In this document: in pieces, positions 1 to 7,859 of the stretch
Numbering within the stretch: position 1 is the stretch's first letter
How the letters are laid out: every line of letters begins with the position of its first letter
Origin: Pseudomonadota bacterium
Lineage (GTDB): Bacteria > Pseudomonadota > Gammaproteobacteria > Steroidobacterales > Steroidobacteraceae
Reading direction: 5' to 3'
NCBI GenBank assembly: GCA_021817875.1
Contig: JAKAFQ010000129.1
Location: 1-9,475 of the forward strand
DNA: 9,475 bases
Position numbers and translations under genes: made by a program
Notes under the pieces: generated by a model
The model's input: the letters and a program-made list of their open reading frames with translations, nothing else
What the model was told of the DNA's origin: nothing
Databases searched by the model: none

Positions 1-328
1 CCGTCTCAAGGGCAGCGGCTGGTACGAGACGGACTTCAAGTCCGACCAGGAAAACAAACGCAATATCGCGGCTGCCGAGCGGGAAGAGAGCAAGCCCGCC
101 GCGAGCGCCGAGGGCGACAAGAGCCCGGCCAAGGCCGCGGAGAGCGCCGTGAAGACCGCTGAAGCCAAGCCCGAGCCGAAGGCGCCTTCGGTCAGCCCCG
201 CGCCGGGCAAGCGCCGTGCCGCGCCGGTGGCGCGCAAGAGTGCCGGATCGGGTGCTCGTACCGCTGCGCGTCCACGCAGCAAAGCGAGCACGGCCAAAGG
301 GGCAGCCAAGGCCCGCTCGAAGCGGTGA
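1..328 (+). CDS. FmdB-family zinc-ribbon protein, C-terminal part (5'-truncated by window)
   Basis: The reading frame enters at base 2 and ends at TGA 326-328; 108 codons are visible. The first residues, RLKGSGWYETDFK, match the segment that closes the small CxxC zinc-ribbon domain of FmdB/CxxC_CxxC_SSSS proteins. The cysteines themselves lie upstream of the window. The remaining ~95 residues are low complexity: mixed Glu/Asp/Lys/Ala first, then strongly basic Ala/Lys/Arg/Ser/Pro resembling a histone H1-like tail, ending AAKARSKR. FmdB proteins are called putative regulators but the biochemical role is poorly established. The next gene starts 4 nt after the stop, so the two are probably translated from one mRNA. 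The family call rests on a short motif plus the DUF502-aspS context, where an fmdB-type gene is usual. The tail suggests nucleic-acid contact, but that is inference. Confidence 0.8.
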   Translation, partial: RLKGSGWYETDFKSDQENKRNIAAAEREESKPAASAEGDKSPAKAAESAVKTAEAKPEPKAPSVSPAPGKRRAAPVARKSAGSGARTAARPRSKASTAKGAAKARSKR

Positions 329-332
329 GCGC

Positions 333-1037
333 TTGAACGTCCCGGTAACGGCCCTGCCGGTGCAGACCGGTCCGAAGAACAAGCGTTCGCTGCTGCGGCG
401 CATTCTGGTGGCCGGCGTGCTGGTGTGGCTGCCGATCGGCGTCACGCTGTGGGTGGCGACCTTCCTGGCGCGCCTGCTGGACGGCATTCTGCTGCTGCTG
501 CTGCCCGGCTATCACCCCCAGGGCTGGATCACCTACCTGATGCCGGCGCTGGGGTTGCTGTTGATGCTGACCGTGCTGTTCCTGACCGGCGTGATGGTCA
601 CCAACCTGATCGGGCGGCGTCTGCTGGTGTGGGGCGAGGAGGTGCTGCACCACATCCCGATCGTGGGCGCGGTGTACGGCGGTGTGAAAAGTTTCGCGGA
701 GAGCGTCTTTTCGCAGTCGAGCGCCTTCCGCAAGGTGGTCATGGTCGAGTATCCGCGTGCCGGGGTGTGGAGCCTGGGGTTTCTGACCGCCGAGGATGTG
801 CCGGAGATCTCGGCAAGGACCGGCGAGCCGCATGCGGCCGTGTATATTTCGGCCGCGCTGAATGCCACCGCCGGGGTGCTCGTCATCGTTCCGCGGCGCC
901 AGCTCATCGAGCTCGAGATGAGTGTCGATGCCGCCATGAGGATGATCATCACCTGCGGGGTGGTGGCTCCCCACGTGCCGGAGCCCAAGATGCCCAAACC
1001 CAAGGAGAATCCTCCTGAGCCGGGTGCCGGGACCTGA
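333..1037 (+). CDS. DUF502 family inner-membrane protein
   Basis: This 234-residue protein has a basic N-terminus (KNKRSLLRR, ~16-23), a first hydrophobic segment at ~24-58 and a second at ~66-94, then a soluble part. DUF502 hallmarks are visible: HIPIVGAVYGGVKSF (107-121), VVMVEYPRAGVWSLGF (135-150) and a distal Gly/Val-rich block (~180-214). The usual TPNP-type block is degenerate here (SAALNATAG, 173-181). The function is not known; the topology suggests an inner-membrane protein. The start is TTG at 333, chosen because it lies 4 nt after the upstream stop, has a weak GGTGAG upstream, and gives the usual family length. The frame is open back to a GTG at 216, but that would overlap the upstream gene by over 100 nt. 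A GTG at 360 is a shorter alternative. Family call is strong, start moderate. Confidence 0.88.
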   Translation: MNVPVTALPVQTGPKNKRSLLRRILVAGVLVWLPIGVTLWVATFLARLLDGILLLLLPGYHPQGWITYLMPALGLLLMLTVLFLTGVMVTNLIGRRLLVWGEEVLHHIPIVGAVYGGVKSFAESVFSQSSAFRKVVMVEYPRAGVWSLGFLTAEDVPEISARTGEPHAAVYISAALNATAGVLVIVPRRQLIELEMSVDAAMRMIITCGVVAPHVPEPKMPKPKENPPEPGAGT

Positions 1038-1041
1038 GATG

Positions 1042-1060
1042 GCGCCGGACTGCGCGGCGC
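1042..1060 (+). other. GC hairpin after the DUF502 gene
   Basis: GCGCCG (1042-1047) and CGGCGC (1055-1060) form a perfect 6-bp stem around a 7-nt loop, 4 nt after the DUF502 stop. No T-run follows, so it is not a standard intrinsic terminator. It could be an mRNA 3' structure or chance in GC-rich DNA. Confidence 0.25.
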
Positions 1061-1091
1061 GGGATCCTGTCTGGAACGCGGGCGCCGGCGT

Positions 1092-2078
1092 ATGAGAGCC
1101 ATGCGTTTGCAGGCAGCCGGTGGGCCGTTGCGGCCCGAGGATCTGCCGCCGGGCCATCCCGGTCCGCACCAGGTCCGCATCGCCGTTGAAGCCTGCGGAG
1201 TGTGCCGCACGGATCTGCACCTTTTCGACGGTGAGCTTCCCGGGGCCCCTTATCCGCTCACCCCGGGTCACGAGATCGTCGGCACGATCGTCGAGATGGG
1301 CACGGCCGTCAGCGGCTGTCGCGTGGGGGAGCGGGTGGGAGTGCCCTGGCTGGGACACACCTGCGGCGCCTGCCGCTACTGCCTCGAGGGGCGGGAGAAC
1401 CTGTGCGAGCACGCCCGCTTCACCGGCTATACCCTCGACGGGGGCTATGCCGAGCAGGTGATCGCCGACGCACGCTATTGCCTGCGGCTGCCCGTCGATG
1501 CCCCCGCCGTCGAGCTTGCCCCGCTGCTGTGCGCCGGCCTGATCGGGTACCGGGCGTATCGCATGGCCGGTGCGGCGGCGAATCTCGGACTGTACGGTTT
1601 CGGTGCGGCCGCCCACCTGCTGGCGCAGGTGGCGCATGCCGAAGGCCGCCGGGTGTTCGCTTTCACGCGCTCGGGCGACGAGCACAGCCAGGCGTTCGCA
1701 CGGCAGCTCGGTGCCCTCTGGGCGGGCGCATCGGATCAGCCGCCGCCCGAGCCGCTCGATGCGGCGATCATTTTTGCGCCGGTCGGCGCGCTGGTGCCCA
1801 TTGCGCTCTCGGCGGTGCGACGGGGCGGCCGGGTGGTGTGCGCCGGAATCCACATGAGCGATATTCCGGCGTTCCCGTATGCGCGGCTCTGGGGCGAGCG
1901 CTCGGTGCAGTCCGTGGCCCATCTCACCCGGGCCGACGGCGAACAGTTCATGCAGCGGGCCGTGCGGCTGGGGCTGCGCGCCACCGCGCAGAGCTTCCCC
2001 CTGAGCGAGGCCAACGCCGCCCTGGAGAGCCTGCGGCAGGGCACCGTGCAGGGCGCGGCGGTGCTGAAGATCACCTGA
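1092..2078 (+). CDS. Zinc-dependent alcohol dehydrogenase (MDR superfamily)
   Basis: A 328-residue medium-chain dehydrogenase that should oxidise an alcohol or reduce an aldehyde with a nicotinamide cofactor in the cytoplasm; the substrate is unknown. The catalytic-zinc site is complete: Cys38 in CGVCRTDLH (with Thr40 and His43), His60-Glu61 in PGHE, and Cys147. The structural-zinc cysteines Cys91, Cys94, Cys97 and Cys105 are all present. The Rossmann glycines lie in GLYGFGAAAH (166-175). The residues after strand 2 (TRS, 192-194) would favour NADP(H), which is inference. GYGFG-type sequence and length resemble the cinnamyl-alcohol-dehydrogenase-like branch of COG1064. ATG 1092 gives the typical MRAM start; ATG 1101 is an alternative, and neither has a clear Shine-Dalgarno. 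The gene lies 54 nt after DUF502 and 75 nt before aspS, interrupting a pair often adjacent in related genomes. Confidence 0.93.
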   Translation: MRAMRLQAAGGPLRPEDLPPGHPGPHQVRIAVEACGVCRTDLHLFDGELPGAPYPLTPGHEIVGTIVEMGTAVSGCRVGERVGVPWLGHTCGACRYCLEGRENLCEHARFTGYTLDGGYAEQVIADARYCLRLPVDAPAVELAPLLCAGLIGYRAYRMAGAAANLGLYGFGAAAHLLAQVAHAEGRRVFAFTRSGDEHSQAFARQLGALWAGASDQPPPEPLDAAIIFAPVGALVPIALSAVRRGGRVVCAGIHMSDIPAFPYARLWGERSVQSVAHLTRADGEQFMQRAVRLGLRATAQSFPLSEANAALESLRQGTVQGAAVLKIT

Positions 2079-2114
2079 TCGGGCCCGGTATGGCGAGCGC
2101 CCTGGCGCGCAAAG

Positions 2115-2143
2115 TTGCGGGGCCCGCCCGGGCTTCGTACCAT
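2115..2143 (+). promoter_or_regulatory. Candidate promoter of aspS
   Basis: TTGCGG (2115-2120) and TACCAT (2138-2143) are spaced by exactly 17 nt and match the sigma70 -35 and -10 consensus at 3/6 and 4/6 positions. Transcription would begin near 2150, about 4 nt before the aspS ATG, implying an almost leaderless mRNA. There is no Shine-Dalgarno before that ATG, which fits. Such matches also arise by chance. Confidence 0.45.
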
Positions 2144-2153
2144 CGCGCCCCTT

Positions 2154-3926
2154 ATGCGTTCACATTACTGCGGACAGGTCGACGAGCGGCTCATCGGACG
2201 GACGGTCGAGGTGGCCGGCTGGGTGCACCGGCGGCGCGACCATGGCGGGATCATCTTCATCGACCTGCGCGACCGCGAAGGACTGCTGCAGGTCGTGTTC
2301 GATCCGGACACGCCGGAGCTTTTCAGGGATGCCGAGCGGTTGCGCAACGAGTTCGTCGTTCGCGTCAAGGGACGGGTGCGGGAGCGTCCTGCCGGTACCG
2401 TCAATTCCCACCTCGCATCGGGCCGGGTGGAGGTGCTGGCCGGTGAGCTCGAGCTGCTCAACCGTTCCGAGCCGCTGCCTTTTCAGCTCGACGAGACCGT
2501 GGGCGAGGAAGTGCGTCTGCGCTACCGGTACCTCGACCTGCGTCGTGAGGTGATGAGCCGGCGGCTGCGTCTGCGGCACCGCATCACCCGCGCCATGCGC
2601 GCCTACCTCGATGAGAACGGCTTCATCGACCTCGAGACGCCGATGCTCACCAAGGCGACCCCCGAGGGCGCGCGCGACTACCTCGTGCCGAGCCGGACCC
2701 ATCCGGGCAAGTTCTTCGCACTGCCGCAATCGCCCCAGATCTTCAAACAGCTGCTCATGGTGGCCGGCTTCGACCGCTACTACCAGATCGTGCGGTGTTT
2801 CCGCGACGAGGACCTGCGCGCCGATCGCCAGCCGGAGTTCACTCAGCTCGACATCGAGACCTCCTTCCTGACACAGGAAGAGATCATGCAGCTGATGGAG
2901 GGGCTGGTGCGGCATTTCTTCCGCGAAGTGCTCGGAGAGTCGCTGCCCGATCCGATCCCCCGCATGAGCTTCGCCGATGCGATGCGCCGCTACGGCTCGG
3001 ACAAGCCGGACCTGCGCATCGCGCTCGAGCTCACCGATGTCGCCGACCTGGTCCGGGAGTGCGACTTCAAGGTGTTCTCCGGTCCGGCGAACGATCCCCA
3101 GGGACGCGTGGCGGCGCTGCGTGTTCCGGGCGGCGCCGGCATGCCCCGTTCGCAGATCGATGCCTATACCGCGTACGTGGCGCGCTTCGCGGCCAAGGGG
3201 CTTGCCTACATCAAGGTCAACGAGCGTGCCCGCGGGCGGGACGGTCTGCAGTCGCCGGTCGTCAAGTTCCTGAGCGATGCCGCGGTGGCCGGTATCCTCG
3301 AGCGCACGGGCGCCGCCGACAACGATCTCATCTTCTTCGGCGCCGATTCGGCGAAAGTGGTGAGCGATGCCCTCGGCGCGCTGCGCGTGAAAATCGCTCA
3401 GGACCAGGGCCTGGTTGAGGACGGCTGGCGGCCGCTGTGGGTGGTCGATTTCCCGATGTTCGAGTGGGACGCCGAGGAGCGGCGCTGGGTCGCCATGCAT
3501 CACCCCTTCACTTCGCCCAAACTCGACGATCCGGCGGCGCTGCGCGCCGATCCGGGCAGGGCGCTCGCCAAGGCCTATGACATGGTGCTCAACGGCTCGG
3601 AGATCGGTGGCGGCTCGGTGCGCATCCATCGCCAGGACATGCAATCGACCGTGTTCGATCTGCTCGGCATCGGGCCGGAGGAGGCGCGCAACAAATTCGG
3701 CTTCCTGCTGGATGCGCTGAAGTTCGGCGCGCCCCCGCACGGGGGGATCGCCTTCGGGCTCGACCGGCTCGCCATGCTCATGGCGGGGGCCGACAGCATC
3801 CGCGAGGTCATCGCCTTCCCCAAGACCCAGACCGCGGCCGATCCGCTCACGGATGCGCCGACCGAGGTGAGCGAGGCGCAGCTGCGCGAGCTGCACATCC
3901 GGGTGCGCACCGCGCCCAAGACGTGA
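2154..3926 (+). CDS. aspS: Aspartyl-tRNA synthetase, probably non-discriminating (Asp/Asn)
   Basis: This class IIb synthetase charges tRNA with aspartate in the cytoplasm. The ATG at 2154 gives 590 residues, the E. coli length, and begins MRSHYCGQ like known bacterial AspRS; the in-frame GTG at 2115 would add 13 unrelated residues. The order is an N-terminal OB-fold anticodon domain (~1-105), the catalytic core, an inserted bacterial GAD domain (~280-410) and the rest of the core. Motif 2 is [18 protein letters not shown] (216-233); motif 3 is [10 protein letters not shown] (530-539) with Arg538. His30 in RRRDHGG and Gly81 in RPAGTVN are the residue types that, from mutational work on Pseudomonas aeruginosa AspRS as I recall it, permit charging of tRNA-Asn; E. 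coli has Leu and Lys at these sites. If so, the host should have GatCAB amidotransferase. The specificity call is inference; the family call is secure. Confidence 0.98.
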   Translation: MRSHYCGQVDERLIGRTVEVAGWVHRRRDHGGIIFIDLRDREGLLQVVFDPDTPELFRDAERLRNEFVVRVKGRVRERPAGTVNSHLASGRVEVLAGELELLNRSEPLPFQLDETVGEEVRLRYRYLDLRREVMSRRLRLRHRITRAMRAYLDENGFIDLETPMLTKATPEGARDYLVPSRTHPGKFFALPQSPQIFKQLLMVAGFDRYYQIVRCFRDEDLRADRQPEFTQLDIETSFLTQEEIMQLMEGLVRHFFREVLGESLPDPIPRMSFADAMRRYGSDKPDLRIALELTDVADLVRECDFKVFSGPANDPQGRVAALRVPGGAGMPRSQIDAYTAYVARFAAKGLAYIKVNERARGRDGLQSPVVKFLSDAAVAGILERTGAADNDLIFFGADSAKVVSDALGALRVKIAQDQGLVEDGWRPLWVVDFPMFEWDAEERRWVAMHHPFTSPKLDDPAALRADPGRALAKAYDMVLNGSEIGGGSVRIHRQDMQSTVFDLLGIGPEEARNKFGFLLDALKFGAPPHGGIAFGLDRLAMLMAGADSIREVIAFPKTQTAADPLTDAPTEVSEAQLRELHIRVRTAPKT

Positions 3927-3938
3927 CGATCCGGGCTT

Positions 3939-3956
3939 CACGGTAGCAAGACCGTG
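3939..3956 (+). other. Hairpin between aspS and the hydrolase gene
   Basis: CACGGT (3939-3944) and ACCGTG (3951-3956) form a perfect 6-bp stem with loop AGCAAG, 12 nt after the aspS stop and ending 6 nt before the next ATG. TAATGG follows rather than a T-run, so a factor-independent terminator is unlikely. In mRNA it would cover the usual ribosome-binding position of the hydrolase gene, where no Shine-Dalgarno is visible. Confidence 0.35.
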
Positions 3957-3962
3957 TAATGG

Positions 3963-4601
3963 ATGAGCGCCAGGCAACACGTCATATACGTCCACGGCCT
4001 GTGGATGTCCGGCGGTGAGGGGCTGCTGCTGCGTCACCGGCTTTCACGCGATCTCGATTGTGAGGTGCACGCGTTCGGCTATTCTGCCGTGACGCATGGG
4101 ATGGAGGAGATCAGCGCGCGGCTCGAGGAGTTCGTACGCGAGATCGATCCGCCGACGGTGCATTTCGTCGGCCACAGCCTCGGCGGCCTGGTCATCTACC
4201 GGTTCTTCGAGCGTTTCCCCCGACAGTCTCCCGGCCGCGTGGTGTTTCTCGGTTCGCCCTGCGTGGCGAGCCGTGCGGCGGTCGAGGCGAGCCATTCGCG
4301 CTTCATGACCGCGCTGATGGGCCGGTCGGTGGCCGAGGAGCTGCTGCGGCCGCGGGAGCGCCGCTGGCGCTCGGAGCGGCCGCTCGGAATCATCGCCGGT
4401 TCGTACTCGTTCGGATTCGGGCAGTTCCTCGCCGGGTTCGAGGAGGACAGCGACGGCACCGTGGCGGTGAGCGAAACGCGGCTTCCCGGCGCGACCGACC
4501 ACATCGTGATTCCCGTCAGTCATCTGGGTATGCTGGTCTCGGCGCGCGTGGCGCGCGAGACGGCGTGGTTCCTGAGGGAAGGGCGTTTTTCGCTCAGGTG
4601 A
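3963..4601 (+). CDS. Alpha/beta hydrolase (lipase/PGAP1-like fold)
   Basis: This 212-residue protein has the alpha/beta-hydrolase core. The oxyanion-hole region is HGLW (11-14), right after the first strand VIYV. The nucleophile elbow is GHSLGG (70-75) with Ser72. The acid is probably Asp164 in DSDGT (162-166), and the catalytic histidine is His187 in SHLG (186-189). A complete Ser-Asp-His triad is therefore visible. It should cleave an ester or similar bond; the substrate cannot be read from sequence. No signal peptide or membrane segment is seen, so it is probably cytoplasmic. It starts 36 nt after aspS on the same strand and may be read through from it, although a hairpin lies between. The frame ends at TGA 4599-4601 and faces the GNAT gene convergently. 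The start is the only plausible ATG, though it lacks a Shine-Dalgarno. Confidence 0.88.
   Translation: MSARQHVIYVHGLWMSGGEGLLLRHRLSRDLDCEVHAFGYSAVTHGMEEISARLEEFVREIDPPTVHFVGHSLGGLVIYRFFERFPRQSPGRVVFLGSPCVASRAAVEASHSRFMTALMGRSVAEELLRPRERRWRSERPLGIIAGSYSFGFGQFLAGFEEDSDGTVAVSETRLPGATDHIVIPVSHLGMLVSARVARETAWFLREGRFSLR
4571..4598 (+). other. Hairpin overlapping the 3' end of the hydrolase gene
   Basis: CCTGAG (4571-4576) pairs with CTCAGG (4593-4598). One mismatch inside, GAA (4578-4580) can also pair with TTC (4589-4591). The structure lies within the last codons of the hydrolase. The T-run sits in the loop, not after the stem, so this is not a standard terminator on the plus strand. Confidence 0.25.
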
Positions 4602-4738
4602 GTCCGGACCATCGGAGCAGGTGCCGGTGCGGGTTTCCCCGGCGCGAGCCACCCTGTGGCGAGTTCTGCGTCGAAGGGATCGTCCTCCGTCAGGACGCTG
4701 CGAGGCAACATGGCGCTCGCTCGCCCTCCGGCGCTGCC
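4602..4738. other. Convergent intergenic region with small hairpins
   Basis: This 137-nt gap between two convergent genes holds three short inverted repeats. 4621-4627 pairs with 4639-4645 (7 bp including one G-T). GCCAC 4648-4652 pairs with GTGGC 4656-4660. CGTCCT 4681-4686 pairs with AGGACG 4692-4697, a perfect 6-bp stem with a 5-nt loop. None is followed by a T-run on either strand. They may end or stabilise the two facing transcripts, perhaps with Rho. I see no credible gene here. Confidence 0.35.
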
Positions 4739-5176
4739 TCAGCGCAGGATTTTCATCAGGCACCCGGCCGAGGCCGGACAGAGGCGGCGGAACTGCGCGC
4801 TCCTCTGCACAGCCTTCGGGACCTGTGCGCGATCCACCGGATGGTAGTCCTGGACCTCGAAAAAATGCCGTGCCGTCTGGGTGAGCAGCACCAGGTGGGT
4901 GATGCCGGCGGCGCGCGCCTGCAGCTCGAGTGCTTTGACGATCTGCCGGCCCAGTCCCCGGCCTCGGCGCGCCGGATCCACCACCACCGAGCGCAACAGC
5001 GCGGCCGTGCCGAAGCGCTCGAGCGCGCCCGCGCCGATGACCCGACCGCCCTCACACGCGAGGGTGAATCGCGTCCCAGAGGCGGCGAGGTCGCCCGTCG
5101 GCAGGCCATTGTGCTCGAGCAGGTCGCGGATCGCCGGCAGGTCCGAGGCCGAGGCGTTGCGCACCAGGGGAGTCAT
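4739..5176 (-). CDS. GNAT acetyltransferase, ArsN2-like
   Basis: A 145-residue single-domain Gcn5-related N-acetyltransferase that transfers an acetyl group from acetyl-CoA. The acetyl-CoA pyrophosphate loop is RRGRGLG (70-76), preceded by strand LLRSVVVDP (60-68). The C-terminal end, with FRRLCPASAGC at 129-139 (Cys133 and Cys139), and the HFF segment at 104-106 resemble ArsN2 arsenic-resistance acetyltransferases as I remember them. The substrate is not proven, and no ars gene is seen in the window. ATG is at 5176, with GGAG 6 nt upstream, a good Shine-Dalgarno. It starts 27 nt after the mutS stop and is probably co-transcribed with it. It ends at TGA 4739-4741, facing the hydrolase gene. 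The GNAT call is strong; the ArsN2 label is probable; a different small-molecule or amino-acid acetyltransferase is the alternative. Confidence 0.88.
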   Translation of the reverse strand: MTPLVRNASASDLPAIRDLLEHNGLPTGDLAASGTRFTLACEGGRVIGAGALERFGTAALLRSVVVDPARRGRGLGRQIVKALELQARAAGITHLVLLTQTARHFFEVQDYHPVDRAQVPKAVQRSAQFRRLCPASAGCLMKILR

Positions 5177-5203
5177 CTGCCACTCCGCCCTGTCAGTCTG
5201 TCA

Positions 5204-7789
5204 TCAGTTGAGCAGCCGTCTCAGCCGGTACAGGGCCTCGAGCGCCGCCTTGGGGGTGAGTTCGTCGGGGTCGAGGCAGGCAAGCGCCTCGCGCAGCGGG
5301 TCGGGTGCAGGCGCCGCCGGAGCGGCGAACAGCGGCAGCTCCTTCTGGGCATGCCCGCCGTGCGCGGCGCCATCGGCGCTCTCGCGCTGGTCTCGTTGGG
5401 ACTCCAGGGTTTCGAGGTAGCGCCGTGCCTGTCCGATGACCTCCGGGGGGACACCGGCGAGCTGCGCCACCTGCAGCCCGTAGCTGCGGTTGGCGGGGCC
5501 TTCCTTCACCGCGTGCAGGAATACGATGCCATCCGCGTGCTCCGTGGCGTCCAGGTGCACATTGGCGCACCCATCGACTTCCGTCGCCAGGGTGGTCAGC
5601 TCGAAGTAGTGCGTGGCGAAGAGCGTGAAGGACTTCAGCCGCGCGGCGATGTGCTGCGCCATCGCCCAGGCGAGCGACAGGCCGTCGAAGGTGCTGGTGC
5701 CGCGGCCGATCTCGTCCATCAGAATGAGGCTGCGTGCGGTCGCATTGTTGAGGATGTTGGCCGCTTCGGTCATCTCCACCATGAAAGTGGAGCGTCCGCC
5801 CGCCAGGTCGTCGGCGGCGCCGATGCGGGTGAAGATGCGGTCGATGGGTCCGATCGAAGCGCGCTCGGCAGGCACGAAGCTGCCGAGGTGGGCCAGGATG
5901 ACGATGATGGCGGTCTGGCGCATGTAGGTCGATTTTCCCCCCATGTTGGGACCGGTGATGACCAGCATGCGCCGCTCGGCATCGAGTCTGAGGTCGTTCG
6001 GTACGAAGGCGTCCGTGGCGAAGCGCTCGACCACCGGATGCCGGCCGGCGGTGATGTCGAGCACCGGGTCGGTGACCAGCCGAGGCTCGCTCCATTGCTG
6101 TGTGCAGGCGCGCTCGGCCAGCGCGCCGAGCGCGTCGAGCTCGGACAATGCGCCGGCGGTGGACTGCAGCGGGCCGATGCGCTCGATGAGCTGAGTGAGG
6201 ATCTCCTCGTAGAGCTCCTTCTCGCGCGCGAGTGAGCGCTCGCGCGCACCGAGTACCCGATCCTCGAAGCTCTTCAGCTCGGCCGTGATGAATCGCTCGG
6301 CGGATTTGACCGTCTGTCGACGCAGGTAGTCTTTCGGCGCGCGCTCGGCGTCCTTGCGCGATATCTCGATGAAAAAGCCCTGCACGCGGTTGTAACCGAG
6401 CTTCAGTCCAGCGATGCCGGTGCGCTCGCGCTCGCGCCGCTCGAGATCGAGCAGGAATGCGTCGGTGTGGCTCGCGATCTGGCGCAACTCGTCGAGGTCC
6501 GGATCGCAACCCGGGGCGATCACGCCGCCGTCGCGCAGGAACGTGGCGGGCTCTTCGGCGATGGTCCGGTGCAGCAGATCCACCACATCGCGGTGCTCGC
6601 CGATACGCGTACCGAGCGCGGCGATCAACGGAGAATCGATCGACGCGAGCGCCGCTTTCAGAGCCGGCAGGCCCGAGAGCGAGCTGCGCAGCTGAGTCAG
6701 GTCGCGCGGCCGCGCCGAGCGCAGCGCCACGCGCGAGAGGATGCGCTCGATATCCCCTATGGTGTGCAACTGCTCGCGCAGGGCCTCGAAGCGGCGTGCT
6801 TCGATGAGACTCGCTAGAGCCTGGTAGCGTTGTCGCAGCACGTCCTGGCCGGTCAGCGGCCGATTGAGCCAGCGGCGCAGCTGGCGCGAGCCCATGGCGG
6901 TGACGCACTGGTCGAGCAGGGCAAACAGCGTGGCGTCGGTGCGGCTGCTCAGGCTTTCATCGAGCTCGAGGTTGCGTCGGGTGGCGGCGTCGATCACCAG
7001 GGCGTCTGATCGCTCCTCGACGCTGAGGCCACGGATGTGCGGCAGGGCGGTCTTCTGGGTATCGCGCACGTACTGCAGCAAGGCGCCGGCCGCGCAGATC
7101 GCCAGCGGCAGTTCGTCGGCGCCGAATCCCTTCAGGTCGAGCGTCCCGAGCTGATCGGTCAGCAGCCGTGAGGCGCTGGCGAGCTCGAAATGCCAGGGCG
7201 GGCGGGTGCGCAGCGCGGTGCCGCGCCGCGGCTCTTGCAGGGAAGCGCCTTCGGCGACCAGCAACTCCGCGGGCTTCAGCCGCTCGAGCTCGGCGGCGAG
7301 CGCAACCCCGCCGCGCTCCTCGAGCACGGTGAACCGGCCTGCGGCGAGGTCGAGCCAGGCGAGTCCGAAGTGCTCCCCCTCGCTCGCCACCGCGGCCACC
7401 AGCGTGTCCTGACGTTCATCGAGCAGCGCCGCATCGGTCACGGTTCCCGGCGTCACGATGCGGACCACTTCCCGTTCCACCGGTCCCTTGGAACGGGCCG
7501 GATCACCCAGCTGCTCGCAGATGGCGACGCTCTCGCCCCTGCGCACCAGGCGTGCGAGGTAGCTCTCCGCGCTGTGCACGGGCACCCCTGCCATGGGAAT
7601 CGGCTGACCCGCGGACTGGCCGCGAGAGGTGAGCGTGATGTCGAGCAGCGCCGCGGCGCGCCGCGCGTCCTCGTAAAACAGCTCGTAGAAATCGCCCATC
7701 CGGTAAAAGAGCAGCACGTCGGGGTGGCGGCTCTTGATGCGCAGGTACTGCTGCATCACGGGCGTATGATCTATGGATTTGTTTTCCAA
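5204..7789 (-). CDS. mutS: DNA mismatch repair protein MutS
   Basis: MutS recognises mismatches and recruits MutL. From TTG 7789 the protein has 861 residues (E. coli 853). Mismatch-binding FYELF is at 34-38, with Phe34 as wedge and Glu36. The connector, core/lever and clamp domains follow at normal spacing. The ATPase has Walker [10 protein letters not shown] (613-621), the STFMVEM signature, Walker B Asp692-Glu693 and the GRGTSTFDG loop. Near the C-terminus QKELPLF resembles a beta-clamp-binding motif, and the end ([21 protein letters not shown]) matches the tetramerisation tail, so the gene is intact. The TTG is chosen because [15 protein letters not shown] aligns with the E. coli start region; GTG 7759 and ATG 7756 would remove it. 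No Shine-Dalgarno is visible at any of the three. The ArsN2-like gene follows, and pncC-thpR is divergent upstream. The frame is open far upstream of the TTG without MutS homology. Confidence 0.97.
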   Translation of the reverse strand: MENKSIDHTPVMQQYLRIKSRHPDVLLFYRMGDFYELFYEDARRAAALLDITLTSRGQSAGQPIPMAGVPVHSAESYLARLVRRGESVAICEQLGDPARSKGPVEREVVRIVTPGTVTDAALLDERQDTLVAAVASEGEHFGLAWLDLAAGRFTVLEERGGVALAAELERLKPAELLVAEGASLQEPRRGTALRTRPPWHFELASASRLLTDQLGTLDLKGFGADELPLAICAAGALLQYVRDTQKTALPHIRGLSVEERSDALVIDAATRRNLELDESLSSRTDATLFALLDQCVTAMGSRQLRRWLNRPLTGQDVLRQRYQALASLIEARRFEALREQLHTIGDIERILSRVALRSARPRDLTQLRSSLSGLPALKAALASIDSPLIAALGTRIGEHRDVVDLLHRTIAEEPATFLRDGGVIAPGCDPDLDELRQIASHTDAFLLDLERRERERTGIAGLKLGYNRVQGFFIEISRKDAERAPKDYLRRQTVKSAERFITAELKSFEDRVLGARERSLAREKELYEEILTQLIERIGPLQSTAGALSELDALGALAERACTQQWSEPRLVTDPVLDITAGRHPVVERFATDAFVPNDLRLDAERRMLVITGPNMGGKSTYMRQTAIIVILAHLGSFVPAERASIGPIDRIFTRIGAADDLAGGRSTFMVEMTEAANILNNATARSLILMDEIGRGTSTFDGLSLAWAMAQHIAARLKSFTLFATHYFELTTLATEVDGCANVHLDATEHADGIVFLHAVKEGPANRSYGLQVAQLAGVPPEVIGQARRYLETLESQRDQRESADGAAHGGHAQKELPLFAAPAAPAPDPLREALACLDPDELTPKAALEALYRLRRLLN

Positions 7790-7830
7790 AGCTTTTTGGT
7801 GGCGCAGGACGTTCGGCCAGGTCGCGGTAC

Positions 7831-7859
7831 AGTATTGCCGAGCCGATGGATTCGGGCAA
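7831..7859 (-). promoter_or_regulatory. Candidate promoter of mutS
   Basis: On the minus strand TTGCCC (7859-7854) and AATACT (7836-7831) are separated by 17 nt and each resembles a sigma70 element (TTG of the -35; 4/6 of the -10). Transcription would begin near 7824, leaving about 35 nt before the TTG start. The stretch between mutS and pncC-thpR (7790-8056, 267 nt) shows no convincing gene; it holds this and the opposite promoter candidate. Confidence 0.4.

Noticed and set aside
1041..1088. Repeated GGCGCCGG at 1041-1048 and 1081-1088
   Set aside because: An 8-nt self-complementary GC word repeated in GC-rich DNA is expected by chance and has no flanking structure.
192..1922. Minus-strand open frame of 576 codons opposite DUF502 and the dehydrogenase
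   Set aside because: The opposite strand carries two complete conserved proteins; the antisense product shows only compositional bias.
3955..3960. TGTAAT as a -10 for the hydrolase gene
   Set aside because: It matches the consensus 5/6 but ends 2 nt before the ATG, so transcription would start inside the gene, and no -35 is suitably spaced.
2160..4037. Long minus-strand open frame (625 codons) opposite aspS
   Set aside because: It lies antisense to a securely identified aspS, its translation has no recognisable domain, and stop-free antisense frames are expected in GC-rich DNA.
4565..6235. Plus-strand open frame of 556 codons opposite the GNAT gene and mutS
   Set aside because: It is antisense to two conserved genes and gives a low-complexity Arg/Gly/Ala/His-rich product with no domain.
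5193..6908. Minus-strand frame of 571 codons overlapping mutS in another frame
   Set aside because: It is a frame shadow of mutS; the product is Arg/Ala/His-rich, and the true MutS motifs are in the other frame.
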